A DNA stretch of 64,000 nucleotides from Hansfordia pulvinata (Eukaryota > Ascomycota > Sordariomycetes > Xylariales), in contig BJKQ01000002.1 in the NCBI GenBank assembly GCA_006538405.1, forward strand, positions 682,001 through 746,000. Reading direction: 5' to 3'. The stretch's first letter is position 1. Each line of letters begins with the position of its first letter. A program made the translations under genes and the position numbers. Below are positions 10,748-22,017 of this stretch, piece by piece. The notes beneath the pieces are model-generated. The model searched no databases and was not told the origin of the DNA. It worked only from the letters and a program-made list of their open reading frames with translations.

Positions 10748-13446
10748 CTAGTCTCCCAATGGCATCCCATCTAGCTCGTCCAGAAGCCGCCTCCAGTTGT
10801 CTGCAAGCATCTCCGAGTACTTGACCCGCTCCTGTGCCCAGTCTTGGTTGAGCCGGCTGACGTGGTACTGGGTGCTTTGGAACGTAATGAGTTCATCCCG
10901 AATACACTCCCGCACAAAAATTGAACGATTGTGCTGGTTGACAATCGACTCTTTGTCCTGCAAAAGCAGGTTAGTACTCGTCACGGCTAAGAAGAAGGGG
11001 CGTGCCGCCTCGTGGATACACACCTTGATGATGCTCTCGACCACCCGCTCAATCTCGCCGGGCTTGGTCGCCCCGTCAGGCTTGGACCTCAGCCCGGCGA
11101 GCTTGGTCTCGTTGGACTGGATCCTGCGCTCCAACTGGGGAATGTTGTCTTTATCCAGCTTTTCTCGCCGGTCGAATGTGTCTCGAAGGCTGACCAAGGC
11201 ATCGCGCTGTCTCTTCAAGTCCTCCAGCACCCCGGCGTCCCAGGCCTTGCTCTCGTCCTCCATGAGTGACTGTGTAGTACGCAGATGGTTGCTCATGGCC
11301 ACGAGACCGTCGTTCAGCAAGGGCACGTCGTTGGTGTCCGTTGCATACGTGTCCGCGCTCGCCTCCGTCAGCGCACTCAGGGACAGTGCCATGCGCGCAT
11401 GGTCTGCCGCCACGCCCTCAGACCGCTTCACCAGACGGTCCATGAGATTGCACGTGTTGATATACAAATCAGCCGATCGCCTCACCCCAGATCGAGTACG
11501 GTCAAAAAGCTCGTTCATTGTCGTCGGGACAGAGTCTTCCAGCCCAGGCGGCAGCTGCCGCCCGGCAAACTCGTCGATGACCGAAATAGCGGCTTGCTTG
11601 CGCCATACCGACAGCTCCTATCGCACGACAAGGTCAGGTTGGTGGCTCTCAAGAGGGCAGGAAACTAACCGTAGGTACAGTGAGGAACATAACCACAAGC
11701 TGCTCTTGGTTGAGAATGGGATGCCGAATAAGCGCCGTCAGGAACCGCGCCAAACCACGCCTCCGCTTCTCAATGAAGGCACCGTCATTGGAGAGATGAT
11801 TTCCATTGACGGACACGCGCTTGGGCGGCAAGAGAGGCAGAACCCTGAAAGGATATCTTTTGTGCAGGCAGTCAAGCAGCCAGACAAAGTCGCTATATCT
11901 CCGAATTACTTTGCTGCCGCGGCGCGAGCTCGAGACCTCGTAGTTGTGATGCTGGAACATGAACATGCCCTCTTTCTCCGGCATTAGGGCCACCTGGATG
12001 ACCTCCTCGCCCGAGCTGCCCACGCGAAGTCCACCGCTGATGGTGCGTGAATGGCTCGTGGAGGCATTGGAGTTGGGGCCGGGGTCCGCAAGCCTGCCGC
12101 CCATCCCGGCGGCCCCGAAAGGACTGGTCGGCGTGTGCGCAGCCTGGCCGGGGAAAGCTTCTGCACTAGTGCTGGCCCTGGGACCATGAATGTTAGAGTT
12201 GCTGCCGTCAAAGTAGCCCCAGGCACCGGTTCCTGGGGTAGGTGTAGGGTCTGCCGCCTCGGCTTGAGGGGTGGGTTGCTCCAGAGATGCTACCGTCGAG
12301 GTGGTGAAGTTCGAAGTGGTGCGCTCGTGCATGTCCGGCAGGCCGGAGAAGCCGGAGCCATTGACAGAAGAGTTGGCATAGCTCTCGGGGCCATTGGAGC
12401 GCGCCGAGTTGAAGTGGTCGTGATCTCGGTGGACGTCGGGGGTGTTCCAAGGGTCGTGTTCGGGGTTCTCCATGGACGGTTTTCGGGGTCGCGATTTCGG
12501 GGTGGATTGGGCAGATTGGTGGCTGGGTTCTCTCGAGGGCTTGGGTGGAGTTTGAGGCGGTTTCTGAGGGGGTTTGGCGGCAAGTTCGGACGTGTCAGGC
12601 AGATCGGGAGAGCTGTCGTTGGGCTTGGTGATGGTGATAGATAACTGGGGCTGCGGCAGGTCTGCGGCAGGATTTGTGTGTCAGCGAATGGGGAGCTGTC
12701 TCTCCACAGGGTACGGGCTTTGAGTGGTGTTATGCCCGGCCCGATACGTCTTTAGCCGCATTACGGCGGGTGGACAGGCGGTACAAAGCACAGATCAAGC
12801 GCGCGTTAGAGCGCCATGTGCCGTGTAATGACACGATGGCCATGGGTTCTATGCGACGCCGTGTCTGGGCCTGGAAATTGCGCATCACGCAACGGATAAG
12901 GCCAAACAATCATGATGGGAACCATGGACTTACTGCGCCTGCGCTCGTCAACCCCATCGAGGCTGACCGTCTCGTCCTCCTGAGCCAGGCCGATCAACGC
13001 CAGCAAGACGTTGAACTCATTGCGACCAAGGGCTGAGTTGTCGCCGACAGGGGCCAAGATGCTCATGATGCGGGCCTGGTGGTCGGCGCCAAGCTTGGCC
13101 GAGGCGAGAATCTTGGTGACACCCGCGGAAGAGACCTTGCCTTGCGTGCCGTCATCTTGCATTGCGAAGTCGAAAGCGTCGATGTAACTGTCGGGAACGG
13201 TGACGCCGGCCAGTAGGCCGCTGATCAAGTCGGCGCGAGACTGCTGCTTACGCGGTGTGGGTAGGTCCCATGGCGAGCCGGAGCGACTCCCACCGAGGTC
13301 GTCGTCGTCGTTGAATAGCGTGTCGGAGGCAGAACGAGTCATGGGGTCGTCGGGGCCGTCGAACAGTGAGTTGCGCGATTGTTGCGCGGCCGTAGAGCTG
13401 CCTCCGGCGGGCGCATCGTCGGGGGAGAAGTGCCGAAGAGCGACAT
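10748..13446 (-). CDS. MVP1: Sorting nexin Mvp1 (PX-BAR), with one apparent frameshift
   Basis: Peripheral membrane protein of endosomes and vacuolar protein sorting (Mvp1/SNX8 family). Exons on the minus strand: 13446-12934, 12661-11670, 11617-11024, 10957-10748, about 769 residues. The N-terminal low-complexity region is followed by an EH-like segment (LISGLLAGVTVPDSYIDAF). The PX domain near residues 350-460 carries the PI3P-binding core RRYSDFVWLLDCLHKRYPF and LPPKR, and the C-terminal BAR region is helical. The family start MSLFGTSP lies at 13446, but a G5 run at 13421-13425 (C5 in the coding strand) leaves the frame one base short of the following PDDAPAGG. Six bases would restore it. 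The final intron (10958-11023) is 66 nt, in frame and stop-free, with a TACTAAC branch and TTTTGCAG acceptor. Confidence 0.9.
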
Positions 13447-14862
13447 GATCGGGCGCGTGGCGCAAGTCGCTGGTGGTGAAAGGGCGAGATATGGAAAGGC
13501 GAAGAAGAGACCAGCCGGCAATGTGTCTTGGGGCGGTTCCCTCGTGATCTTGTCGGCCGTCCGTGTCTTCGTGATCGGGATCGACGTGCTCGTCAGGACT
13601 TGCGACTAGCCAACCCAGGCGCAGCACGGCAAGAGGCAATTATGGAGCGCAAGCGAGCGACAGATTCCAGCGGACCACTTACACTTGGCGCAAGCGATGG
13701 CGGATCGAGGCGTCAAGGCAATGGCAAACAAGCAAGCAAACAGCCAATTGGCCAAGGCCGCAAACAGGATAGGGATACAGACAACTACAGATAGTGGTGG
13801 TATGACGTGACAGGCTTACAACGATGCGGGCGCAGCGGGATAGGTTGGAGTAAGTATACTAGCAGGCTGGGGACGGGACGGGCAGACGCAAGAAGGGGAG
13901 TGAAGCAGCCGAGAGGGGGAGAGGAAGGGGGGAGAGGGGCGCTGGCAGAGTAGAGGCGGAGCGCGGCAGAGGAGATCGAGGTGGTGACAATGGGAGGGAG
14001 GGATGAGAGGCAACGGGATCGGAGCGACAGGATGGAACGAGGCGCCTACAGTCATCGATTGCGGGCTGAAGGGCCATGGAGGAGGGGAGCTTCCCACTCG
14101 CAGCTTCCCATTCTTGGCAGCTCTGCGGGCTACATGAGCCTCTACTTCTGGGAGTGCTTGCTCCAGCCTTTTAGCAGATAAGTGTACATGGCAGACGGCA
14201 ATATATGGCGCTGAAACCATGTAGCGCATTGGACTCGCTGCGCTGGACTCCACGTACTGTCCGCGTACCTGCAGGCTGCAGTGCCAGGTACCCACTGCCC
14301 ACCCCCAGCTTCCATGCAGCGCTTCCGCATCACCAGCACTCTACCATCTGCCTCGCTTGAAATGCGTCTCGAGGTTGGTTGTGATTTCAGATCGCCATTT
14401 CTACACGAAAATTGGAATCGGGGCCCATCTGCCCATTGGTTTCACGCCTCTCAGGACCCGCCTCGAAAGGTCCTCATATGGCGCCTTTCAATATACTTGC
14501 CGTGCATACGAGCAGACACCAGGATCATCACCAGCTTACGGGCAATGACAAAGAAGACTTCACTGATGTCGACTGACTGAACTTGGAGCATATGAAACCT
14601 GTCGCTCAACTTCATGTTTCGATGTAAATGGTGGTAGATGTACATTAAGGGAAGCAAGCCGCCATACTGCGAGCAGGATCCCGGTCTGTATGTTGGGTGG
14701 GTTGATGGTACACAGGCGTGTCTAGCTGTCCGCACATGAATGCGCGCAAACACGTATTTCGGGACTCGCCCACTTCTTTTGGCGCGGTGACCTCCGCATT
14801 CATATCTATAATGGCTGGACAGTGATAATACATGCCCTCGCGGGCGGAGTGAGACGATGCTA
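13447..14862. other. MVP1 upstream region and uL15m 3' flank
   Basis: No gene seen. The part near 13850-14000 is purine-rich on the plus strand, as in many fungal promoters reading leftward. Frames are short and featureless. Confidence 0.45.
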
Positions 14863-15889
14863 TCACAGTCTCTCCCACAACTTGGTGTCGAGGTTGACCT
14901 CCTTCTTGGCGCGCTTCGACTTCTTGAGCTTCTTGGGTGGCACGCGGAAGAACAAACTGGGCGACTCGCCGGGCTTGAGGCGGTGGCTGAGATAGCCGCG
15001 GTGGGCCGGGTCGCGGTAGTATTCCATATCCCAACGCGACGTCGGGTCCGGCAGCCGGTAGAAGAAGCCCTGCTGCCGCACCTTCTCCAGCACCGGCTCG
15101 ACGTGCTCGACGCCCTGCGGCAGCGGCTCGTCCGTGTGCAGGCTCGTGCCCTCTACCAGCCGCTTGATGGACTGCTTCGTGTAGTATCGCGTGACAATCT
15201 TGCCTCCGGCGCCTTCGATTGCGTCAATCGCCGATGCCGAGGCGCGCGACACGGTGATGGTGATGGGCTGCTTCAGCGTGTCGGCGCCCCGTCCGAGAAG
15301 CTTGATGCCGTCCTTGATGGAGCCCACGAGGTTCGAGACCACGAGTTCCTTGGGCGTGATAGGCTGCGTCGGGTCAATCCGACCCTGGTCAATCCACGAT
15401 TGGAGCTTGTCCAGGTTGACATGGGACATGATGGGAGCGAATCTGCAAGCATGGGCTGTCAGCGCGGTGTCGCTCGTGATGTGTGCTGCGGGGGCTTTTG
15501 GGAGTCTGAGGCTGCAGCCGCATCTCCAGAGCCATTCCATTCTCCTGAGCGACATACTTATTTACGAAGCCCAAACGTCCCCTCTGGAAGATGAGAGGCG
15601 TTTGACCACCCTGGAACCATGGCCTGACCTTGCCGTGCTGCTTCTGACCCTTGTGACCGCGACCGGACGTCTTGCCCTTGCCAGACGAGGGACCGCGACC
15701 GACTCTTATGCGCTTCTGGTAGGCTTCGCGGTTGTCGGACAGGTTGGCGAGAATGGAGGCGTTGCGGACCTGGGCTTGACCGCGCATGGAGAGGCCGGCA
15801 AACAGGGTGGTCAAGGAAGAGGCGGCGTTGGGAGCCGCGCTGGCCCGGCAGCACTGGGCGGCCAGCCGCATTGGTATGCGGGGAGGCAT
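14863..15889 (-). CDS. MRPL10: Mitochondrial large-subunit ribosomal protein uL15m (MrpL10)
   Basis: Component of the mitochondrial 54S ribosomal subunit. Two exons (15889-15558, 15442-14863) give 303 residues. The basic, hydroxylated N-terminus ([19 protein letters not shown]) is a mitochondrial presequence. The L15 signature follows: [39 protein letters not shown] and [10 protein letters not shown]. The C-terminal half includes the fungal extension with [20 protein letters not shown]. The intron is 115 nt with donor GTATGT and acceptor TTGCAG. The start chosen is the first ATG ahead of the presequence. Upstream in-frame codons exist but lie in what looks like leader. Confidence 0.93.
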
Positions 15890-16593
15890 CTTGGGCGGCG
15901 TCGTATCGGTATCGTGTGTGTTTGCTGTCGCCAGAGGCCCCCTTGTGCCGCGGAGTGGGGGTGGTTGTCGATGCGGCGACGACGAGGTTGTTGGGGGAAT
16001 TGCTGGAGAGACGGCCGATCCGTCAAGGCGCGACGAACTTTTTGGCACGCATAAGCCCCCGGCAACTTCAGACTGCGACTTTGGGTGGCCCGAGCGCCGC
16101 GCTGTCTCGTATAAGATACGAGGACCGTGATGGTGTCCCCTTTTGGGCAGCGCCCCACTCATAGACGGCCTCGTGGGCCTTCACATCCGTTCCCCAAGAG
16201 AGTGCTACCCGTAGGCAACAATCTTTCAACCCTCTACCTAGATATCGATAAATTCGCTACTGGGACCCTTCTATGAGGAGCTTGTACAAACGTGTCCTAT
16301 TTCACCTCTGTCCAACCTAAGCCGAGGTGGCCATCGTGGCCAAGTCAGGTCAACATGCTGCCGGCTTGTGGAGCAACCTCGAGATGGAGCAACCCAAGCC
16401 GGCGAAATTCGCCGACCGCTCTGCTTTTATCTACTTCTATGTCCAAGTCTATGCCTATCACCTGTTTTCTATGCACTCATCTTGAAACTCGATGGTCTAT
16501 CAAGGGCGCTGATATGTGCAGACGGCCCTTGTCTATCATCCGCGCCACAAACCGTCGTCGATTTTCGGCCAGGTTTGGTAACAGCCAAGGACC
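15890..16593. other. uL15m promoter and MFS 3' flank
   Basis: About 700 nt with no supported gene. The first 150 nt should hold the uL15m leader. Confidence 0.45.
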
Positions 16594-18988
16594 TCACGCG
16601 CCCGGCCCTGCCGTTCCCTTCTTCCTCTCGCTCTCGCTGGCCTTCTTGGCCTCCTCCTTCAGCTTGGCGTCGTCCGCGCGGTCGAGGCCGACTTGCGGCA
16701 TCAGGAACCACGCCAGCACAAAGGCGAGCGCCGCCAGCGACGCCATGATGAGGAAGATGATCCGGAAGGCCCGCTTGTAGGCCGGCAGGAGGACCGACTG
16801 GATCCGGGCCCGCTCGTCCGCCGGGAGCGTCGACATGTACTGCTGCGGGCTGCTGATCAGCGAGCTCTGCACCTCCGGGTCCAGGTTGAAGCCCGACAGT
16901 GCGCTGAGCACGACGTTGTTGCTGTGGCTCGTCTGTCAGCTGGCGGGACTCGCGGGAAAGGGGTGCAATTTGGAGGGCTGGCCGGTACTGACATGATGGA
17001 TCCGGAGACGGCGAGACCAATGGTGCCCCCAGATTTCGCACGAAGCTGTCCGTGTTAGTGGTTTTTGCACCAGGCAGGCCTTCTCTGAGAGCCACTTACT
17101 TGCGGAAGGAGGTGACAATGGCCATGTCGCGTCGCTCCACGCCGGCTTGGACGGCGATCAAGGCCCTGCCCGTGTCTGATTAGCACTCGAGGTCTTCCCC
17201 CCAGATCTTGGCGCAAGCTCACGGTTGCAGTGTGTTTCCGACGCCGACGCCGGTCAGGATGGCGTATCCAACCTGCCCAGAGACGAGTTCTCGTCCAGCG
17301 TCGAGAACAGGCCGAGGCCAATGGCCCAGCAGGCCCATCCGAACAAGATGCACTCGCGGTAGCGCCCGCACCAGTGCACTACCAGGCCCGACGCGGTGCT
17401 GCTGACCGTCTGCAGGAGCGTGATGGGCAGCAGAAGCGAGGCGGCCTTGACGGCCCCGTAGCCGTAGGCGAGCTGGTAGAACGACGGGATGTAGTAGACC
17501 TGCACGAGGAAGTTCCACCCGTTGATGGCCATGGTCAAGCACGCGCCGTTGACGATGCGGGACTTGAACACGTGCACTGTGTGTGCGCGCGCGGCGCGAG
17601 GGTCAGCCGTTATGGCGGAGAGGGAGATTTCTCTCAGGCGGGTCAGCTCTCCGAGGCAGGACACTTACGGGAGACCAAGGGGAGTTTCGCCCCTTTCCAC
17701 TGCCACAAGACAAAGCCGACGCTGGTAGCGAAACCGACCACGAGCGTGGCGATGACGTGCGCGGACGACCACGCATACTCACCACCGCCCCAGGTCAGCC
17801 CGAGGACGATGAGGGCGCTGCCGGCCAGCGCGAGGACGGCGCCGACGAAATCCACCGCCTTGAGCTTTCTGTGTTTGCCCCCTTTCGTCAGCCGTTTCGC
17901 TCCTCTCGAGCTGGTGCAGGAGAGCAGCAGCAGCACTCACATTCGCCAATCGCCCTCGACTTTCTTCAAGGGCATGGTGAAGACGACGGCGCCCGTGCAC
18001 AGCGCCGTGAGGGGCAGGTTGAGGCGGAAGATCCAGCGCCAAGAGTCCTCGTAGGCGGAGGACAGCGCGCCACCAATGACGGGGCCGATGCCATTGGCGA
18101 TAGCGACGACGGCGCCCTGCGGGGAGGGGGGGAAAGGGCAAGGTCAGCTCCGAATCGATCGTCACAACCTCCCAGGTCGCCATTGGCTTCTCGCCCGCTA
18201 CACTACACTTTGTGACTTACCAAGATGCCCTGGTACTTGCCGCGCTCCCTCAGCGGCACGACGTCGCTGACAATGAGCTGGGCGACCGTCATGAGGCCGC
18301 CGCCGCCAACGCCGGTGATGGCGCGGAAGACGATGAGCTGGTTGGCGGTGCGCGCCAGCGACGCGGCCAGGGAGCCGAAGAAGAAGATGGCCAGGCCGAT
18401 CAGCAGGATGACCTTGCGGGACCAGATGTCCGACAGGCGGCCGTAGAGCAGCTGGAAGCTCGTCGATGTGCTGGGTGGAGGTGGTGGAGGGGGGATCGTC
18501 AGCGCGGGCGCGCACACGGTCGCGACTCTGAACAACTAGGCACAGTGACTTACATGAAGTAGCCATTGGCGAACCACGATGCCTGGCTGCTGGCGTTGAG
18601 AGCCCCGGCGACAATGTACAGGCTCGCTGCCAGAGTGGTCTGGTCCATAAGCGCGACGAGATCGACGGTCGAGCACGCCAGGAAGATCTGCAGACCGGCT
18701 GTCAGCTCTTGTCTGCGAGAGGCACGAGGCTCGGTGTTCTCGGGGACTCCCTCCCACCCCCCTTTTGTCTCCAAAATCATCGTCGCTGTTTCTGGGCCGG
18801 CACGCTCAACTTACTGTGACAATCTTGCTCACGGGCACATAGTTGGTCTGCTCGTTGAAGACATGCACCTTGTCCTGGGACGCGGCGGCGGATACCGCCG
18901 GCCCGCCGTCCGAGTCGCCACCGGCGCTGGGGGGCGCGGTGACGCCGACGTCGACGGCCGCCGGGCTGGGCTTCTCGGGGTCGGCCAT
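16594..18988 (-). CDS. DHA2-type MFS efflux transporter, two apparent frameshifts
   Basis: Drug:H+ antiporter of the 14-TM family that includes fungal toxin and drug exporters, expected in the plasma membrane. Nine exons on the minus strand: 18988-18815, 18687-18554, 18470-18221, 18116-17941, 17868-17669, 17576-17223, 17165-17100, 17045-16993, 16921-16594, about 579 residues once frames are joined. Family features are LVALMDQTTLAASLYIVAG in TM1, LLYGRLSDIWSRK (motif A), ITGVGGGGLMTVAQL and GIGPVIGGAL (motif C). The frame breaks at 17268-17271, where one TTGG stands where homologous reading needs two (LGRL..VGYAI), and at 17026-17030, where five bases stand where six are needed (NLGG..TIGLAV). 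Splice sites are otherwise regular. It is either a damaged gene or a sequence with base-calling errors. Confidence 0.88.
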
Positions 18989-19851
18989 GGCTTGGGCGTG
19001 GCGATGGGCGGCTTGCGGCTGCAGCAAAGGGTCGGGGAGGGACGCTCTCTGGGAAGAGGAAGCAGCAGAGAGACCTGCGAGGAAGAGCAGCCGGGGCGCG
19101 TTGTCTTGAAGCTTGAAGAATGGAAGCGCGGGCCGGGTGAGACCTGGAGATCTGAGATGGAGTCGCCGGTAGGCTGGGGCAGAGACAGGAGCGGGCAACG
19201 ATGGGGCCGGCGCGGCGCAAGGAGCCCTCAGGTCTTTGTTCGCTGTTCCTGGATCGGAGGGATCGACATTCCACGAGGGTTGTTTGAGAATTTTCCCGGC
19301 CGGCTGGGCAAAGCCGGAGCGGCGAGGATCCCCACGGGTTGCTGCTGCTGGGCGGTTAGTACTACATGTGGTAGGTAAGGTAACAAAAATACATCCAATC
19401 TTATGATTTTATTGTCTACAGGTAGGTAGGTTACGTACAGGTCAGGAGGTAGGCAGGCAGGCATTGTAGAGCCAAGGGAAGGGTCTTTTGCTGAGGGCTC
19501 TGCTCTGCATCCATGTAGATCCATCCATCTACTGTACGAGTACCTACATACTCCCTGCCGCCTGATTAACATGCATGCCTCCATGTACCTCCCGTAACGA
19601 GCACTACGTCCTACCTCTCGTGAGGAGGGCCGTGGGGTGTGCGGGACGGCTTGGCGAGAAGCATGGCATGGCGAGCGCGTCGCCTGCATCGGCGGACGGA
19701 GTATAGCCCGGAGTAGTTCGCCTTATTAATTGGTGCGCAAGCCGAGATTGGGAATACCCGTTTGGCACGTCGCATTGAGGGGCGCGGCTGCGGGCACGGC
19801 TCGAGCCCGGAGGGGCCTGAGGGGCATTCTCCTCTCCTGGAGGGACGCTGG

Positions 19852-19870
19852 GCATGGCATGGCATGGCAT
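19852..19870. repeat. GGCAT microsatellite
   Basis: Nearly four direct copies of a 5-bp unit in intergenic DNA. Confidence 0.8.
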
Positions 19871-21704
19871 TGTCGAATCAGTCGTCGTGCAGCCTGGGCG
19901 CCCCCATCGTCGTTGTCGTCGTCTGGTGACTCTGCACGCCTGGCCGGGTTCCTCAGATCCCAAGGAAGGCTCTGGTGATACCACACACCTGCGAACAGGT
20001 ACGCCCCGCAGAGGTGGCGCTCACGTTACATCAAATCGATTACCATGGCCGGGAAACGCCTGGAAACCCTCTGCCCAACTCTAAATCGTGGTCAGGGGTC
20101 TAGACAAAGCGCTGGAAGCCGGATTCGCCCAAGGCGCCGGGAGGGAAACCGGCTGCCGGAGGCTGCTTGCGTGCTGGGTGGGTTAGGTGTGATGAGCTCG
20201 CCGCAGCCCGCCTGGAGAACGGCGCCGAGCATGCCTGGAATAAGTGCGAATGTTGGAGAGCAGGTCCCAATTAGACGACAAGAGAGTTCCAATGGAAGCC
20301 GAATACCTCTCATCCAATGATACAGTACCTGCGAGTATACCTACACCTAAACAGCCACACCAGATGGGAAGGGGGGGCGGTATTTGGGAACCGCCGGCAG
20401 ATCAGCAGCACCAGCAGGGATTAAACCTTCTCACAAAGGTTCTCAATCTTGCTCAAAAGGGTCCTCAGGCCTCGCTTGGCGCCAATCAGCGCCCGGCCAC
20501 GCTGGCGAGCAGGGCCTACTGGGGCTCCACAGCGCTGCCATCCCCTGCCGGCGCACGCTAACGCCCCTGTCACCCCGCTGCCACCGCCCCACTGCCGGTA
20601 CTCGTATTTCGACAGCCGACCTACGGCTGGAGCCTCCAGTGCCTCGACGTCGCCTTATGTCAGGGCTGCCCGCAAACCCCCCAAAATCAACCATTGAAGT
20701 ATACCCACGGCTGTCTACAACGGATCCAGGTCGCGGATGGGCTGCCCACGCGCACCTCACCACGCAGCTACTGCCTCAAAGAAACCCGGGCTCAAGTAAC
20801 TGCCCAAGCGGCAGACTTCAACCCGTGGACCTTTAGGTAACGGACGACCGCGCCGCCGGCCGTTGCGGGTGGCATGGATCCATGGATGTCGACTTTGTCC
20901 GCGCCAGTGCTATCATGTGCAGGTCCCACTCGTCATCATCGCAGCACCGTTCCCGGCTCGCCTCCTCAGCCTCTCCCACGTATGCGCACACAGATGAATG
21001 CGCGGCGGACGCTCATCACCCGCGCGTACGCCCTCTCGCACTACACCATGGCCGACCCATTGTCGATCCGCTGCGCCGTCTCGGAACACCATCATGTCAG
21101 CCTCGGGTTTCCCTGACAAACCTCCACGTCTCGGCGCATGGTAGGTCTGCGCCCACGCCTATCCGAACTTCGCTTGCCGCCAGCAAGGTTTGCCCTTCTT
21201 CGTCCGGCTGCTGCCCGGCCCACTGTCTCGAAGCCATGCGCCTCCCAAGGGAGACGCCCCTTGATGATCTAGGAAGCTGATCCGACCTCTCGTCACCGGC
21301 GCCTTTGTCGACGGCCCCCCCCCCCCACCCCTCCTCTGCCCTTGGCGCCGCGCCGTGCAAGATCGGATGCCGATCCATTCGAGAAGCTGGCGGGCAGCCA
21401 TGTGCCACTTTTCTGGCGACTGCAGAGCAGCCCGTGTCTGCCCTTGCCCAAAGCCAAGGGATTGCCGGGTACTCGTGCATGCGAGTCGAGGTACGCGTGC
21501 CACGAACCCATGTCTATGCCTGCCTGGCCGCTGTCCGCGAGATGGTGATGGCGGCTGCGGGGATGGCTGGCCGCCGGGTCCCTCCTGTTCCTCCTGCCCA
21601 CCTCTCCTCCTGGGTCGGCTTGAAACTCGCTCAATCCAAAGCCGCCTCGGCCCGCCGGCCCATCAAGGCGACGTCTGGCTGTTTGTCTGTCGCCCGGGTC
21701 AGGT

Positions 21705-21732
21705 CATCCCATCCCATCCCATCCCATCCCAC
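21705..21732. repeat. ATCCC microsatellite
   Basis: More than five direct copies of a 5-bp unit about 290 nt upstream of the cysteine-synthase ATG. Confidence 0.85.
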
Positions 21733-21904
21733 TCAAGTGGACACCGGCGACAAAGAGCTGGACTTTTGCGGGTGACCTTCGTTGTTCCACCCTGCAAGGT
21801 CCGGCCTTGTCGAAAATAGAGCATACCTGTGCCTATTATTTAACTCGGGCCCCTCCCCGGTTTTCAAAGGGTAGATTGATTCACACATCACCTAAACCTC
21901 CCCT

Positions 21905-21925
21905 CCCCCCCCCCCCCCCCCCCCC
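21905..21925. repeat. Poly-C tract (21 nt)
   Basis: Uninterrupted C run about 90-110 nt upstream of the cysteine-synthase start, probably in its leader or core promoter. Confidence 0.9.
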
Positions 21926-22017
21926 TTGCCGTCTCTATCCGAGGGCCGCTGTCGGGAAGCTCTTGCGCCCGCAAAACCCCTCCTTGACGTTGTGCTTTGT
22001 CGTTGTGGCCCTTCAGA

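Larger units (their letters stand above)
18989..22017. other. 3-kb divergent intergenic region, no gene seen
   Basis: It separates the minus-strand MFS pump from the plus-strand cysteine-synthase gene, so it holds both promoters. It carries GGTA-type motifs around 19370-19435, TACGAGTAC at 19535-19543, a GGCAT repeat near 19852-19870, an ATCCC microsatellite and a C21 run. No frame has recognisable domains. Confidence 0.45.

Noticed and set aside
10797..11987. 396-codon plus-strand frame over MVP1
   Set aside because: Lies antisense to the MVP1 BAR exons and crosses three real introns. No domain.
18989..22017. Possible transposon or extra gene in the 3-kb spacer
   Set aside because: No terminal repeats, no transposase-like translation and no coherent intron-exon model on either strand.
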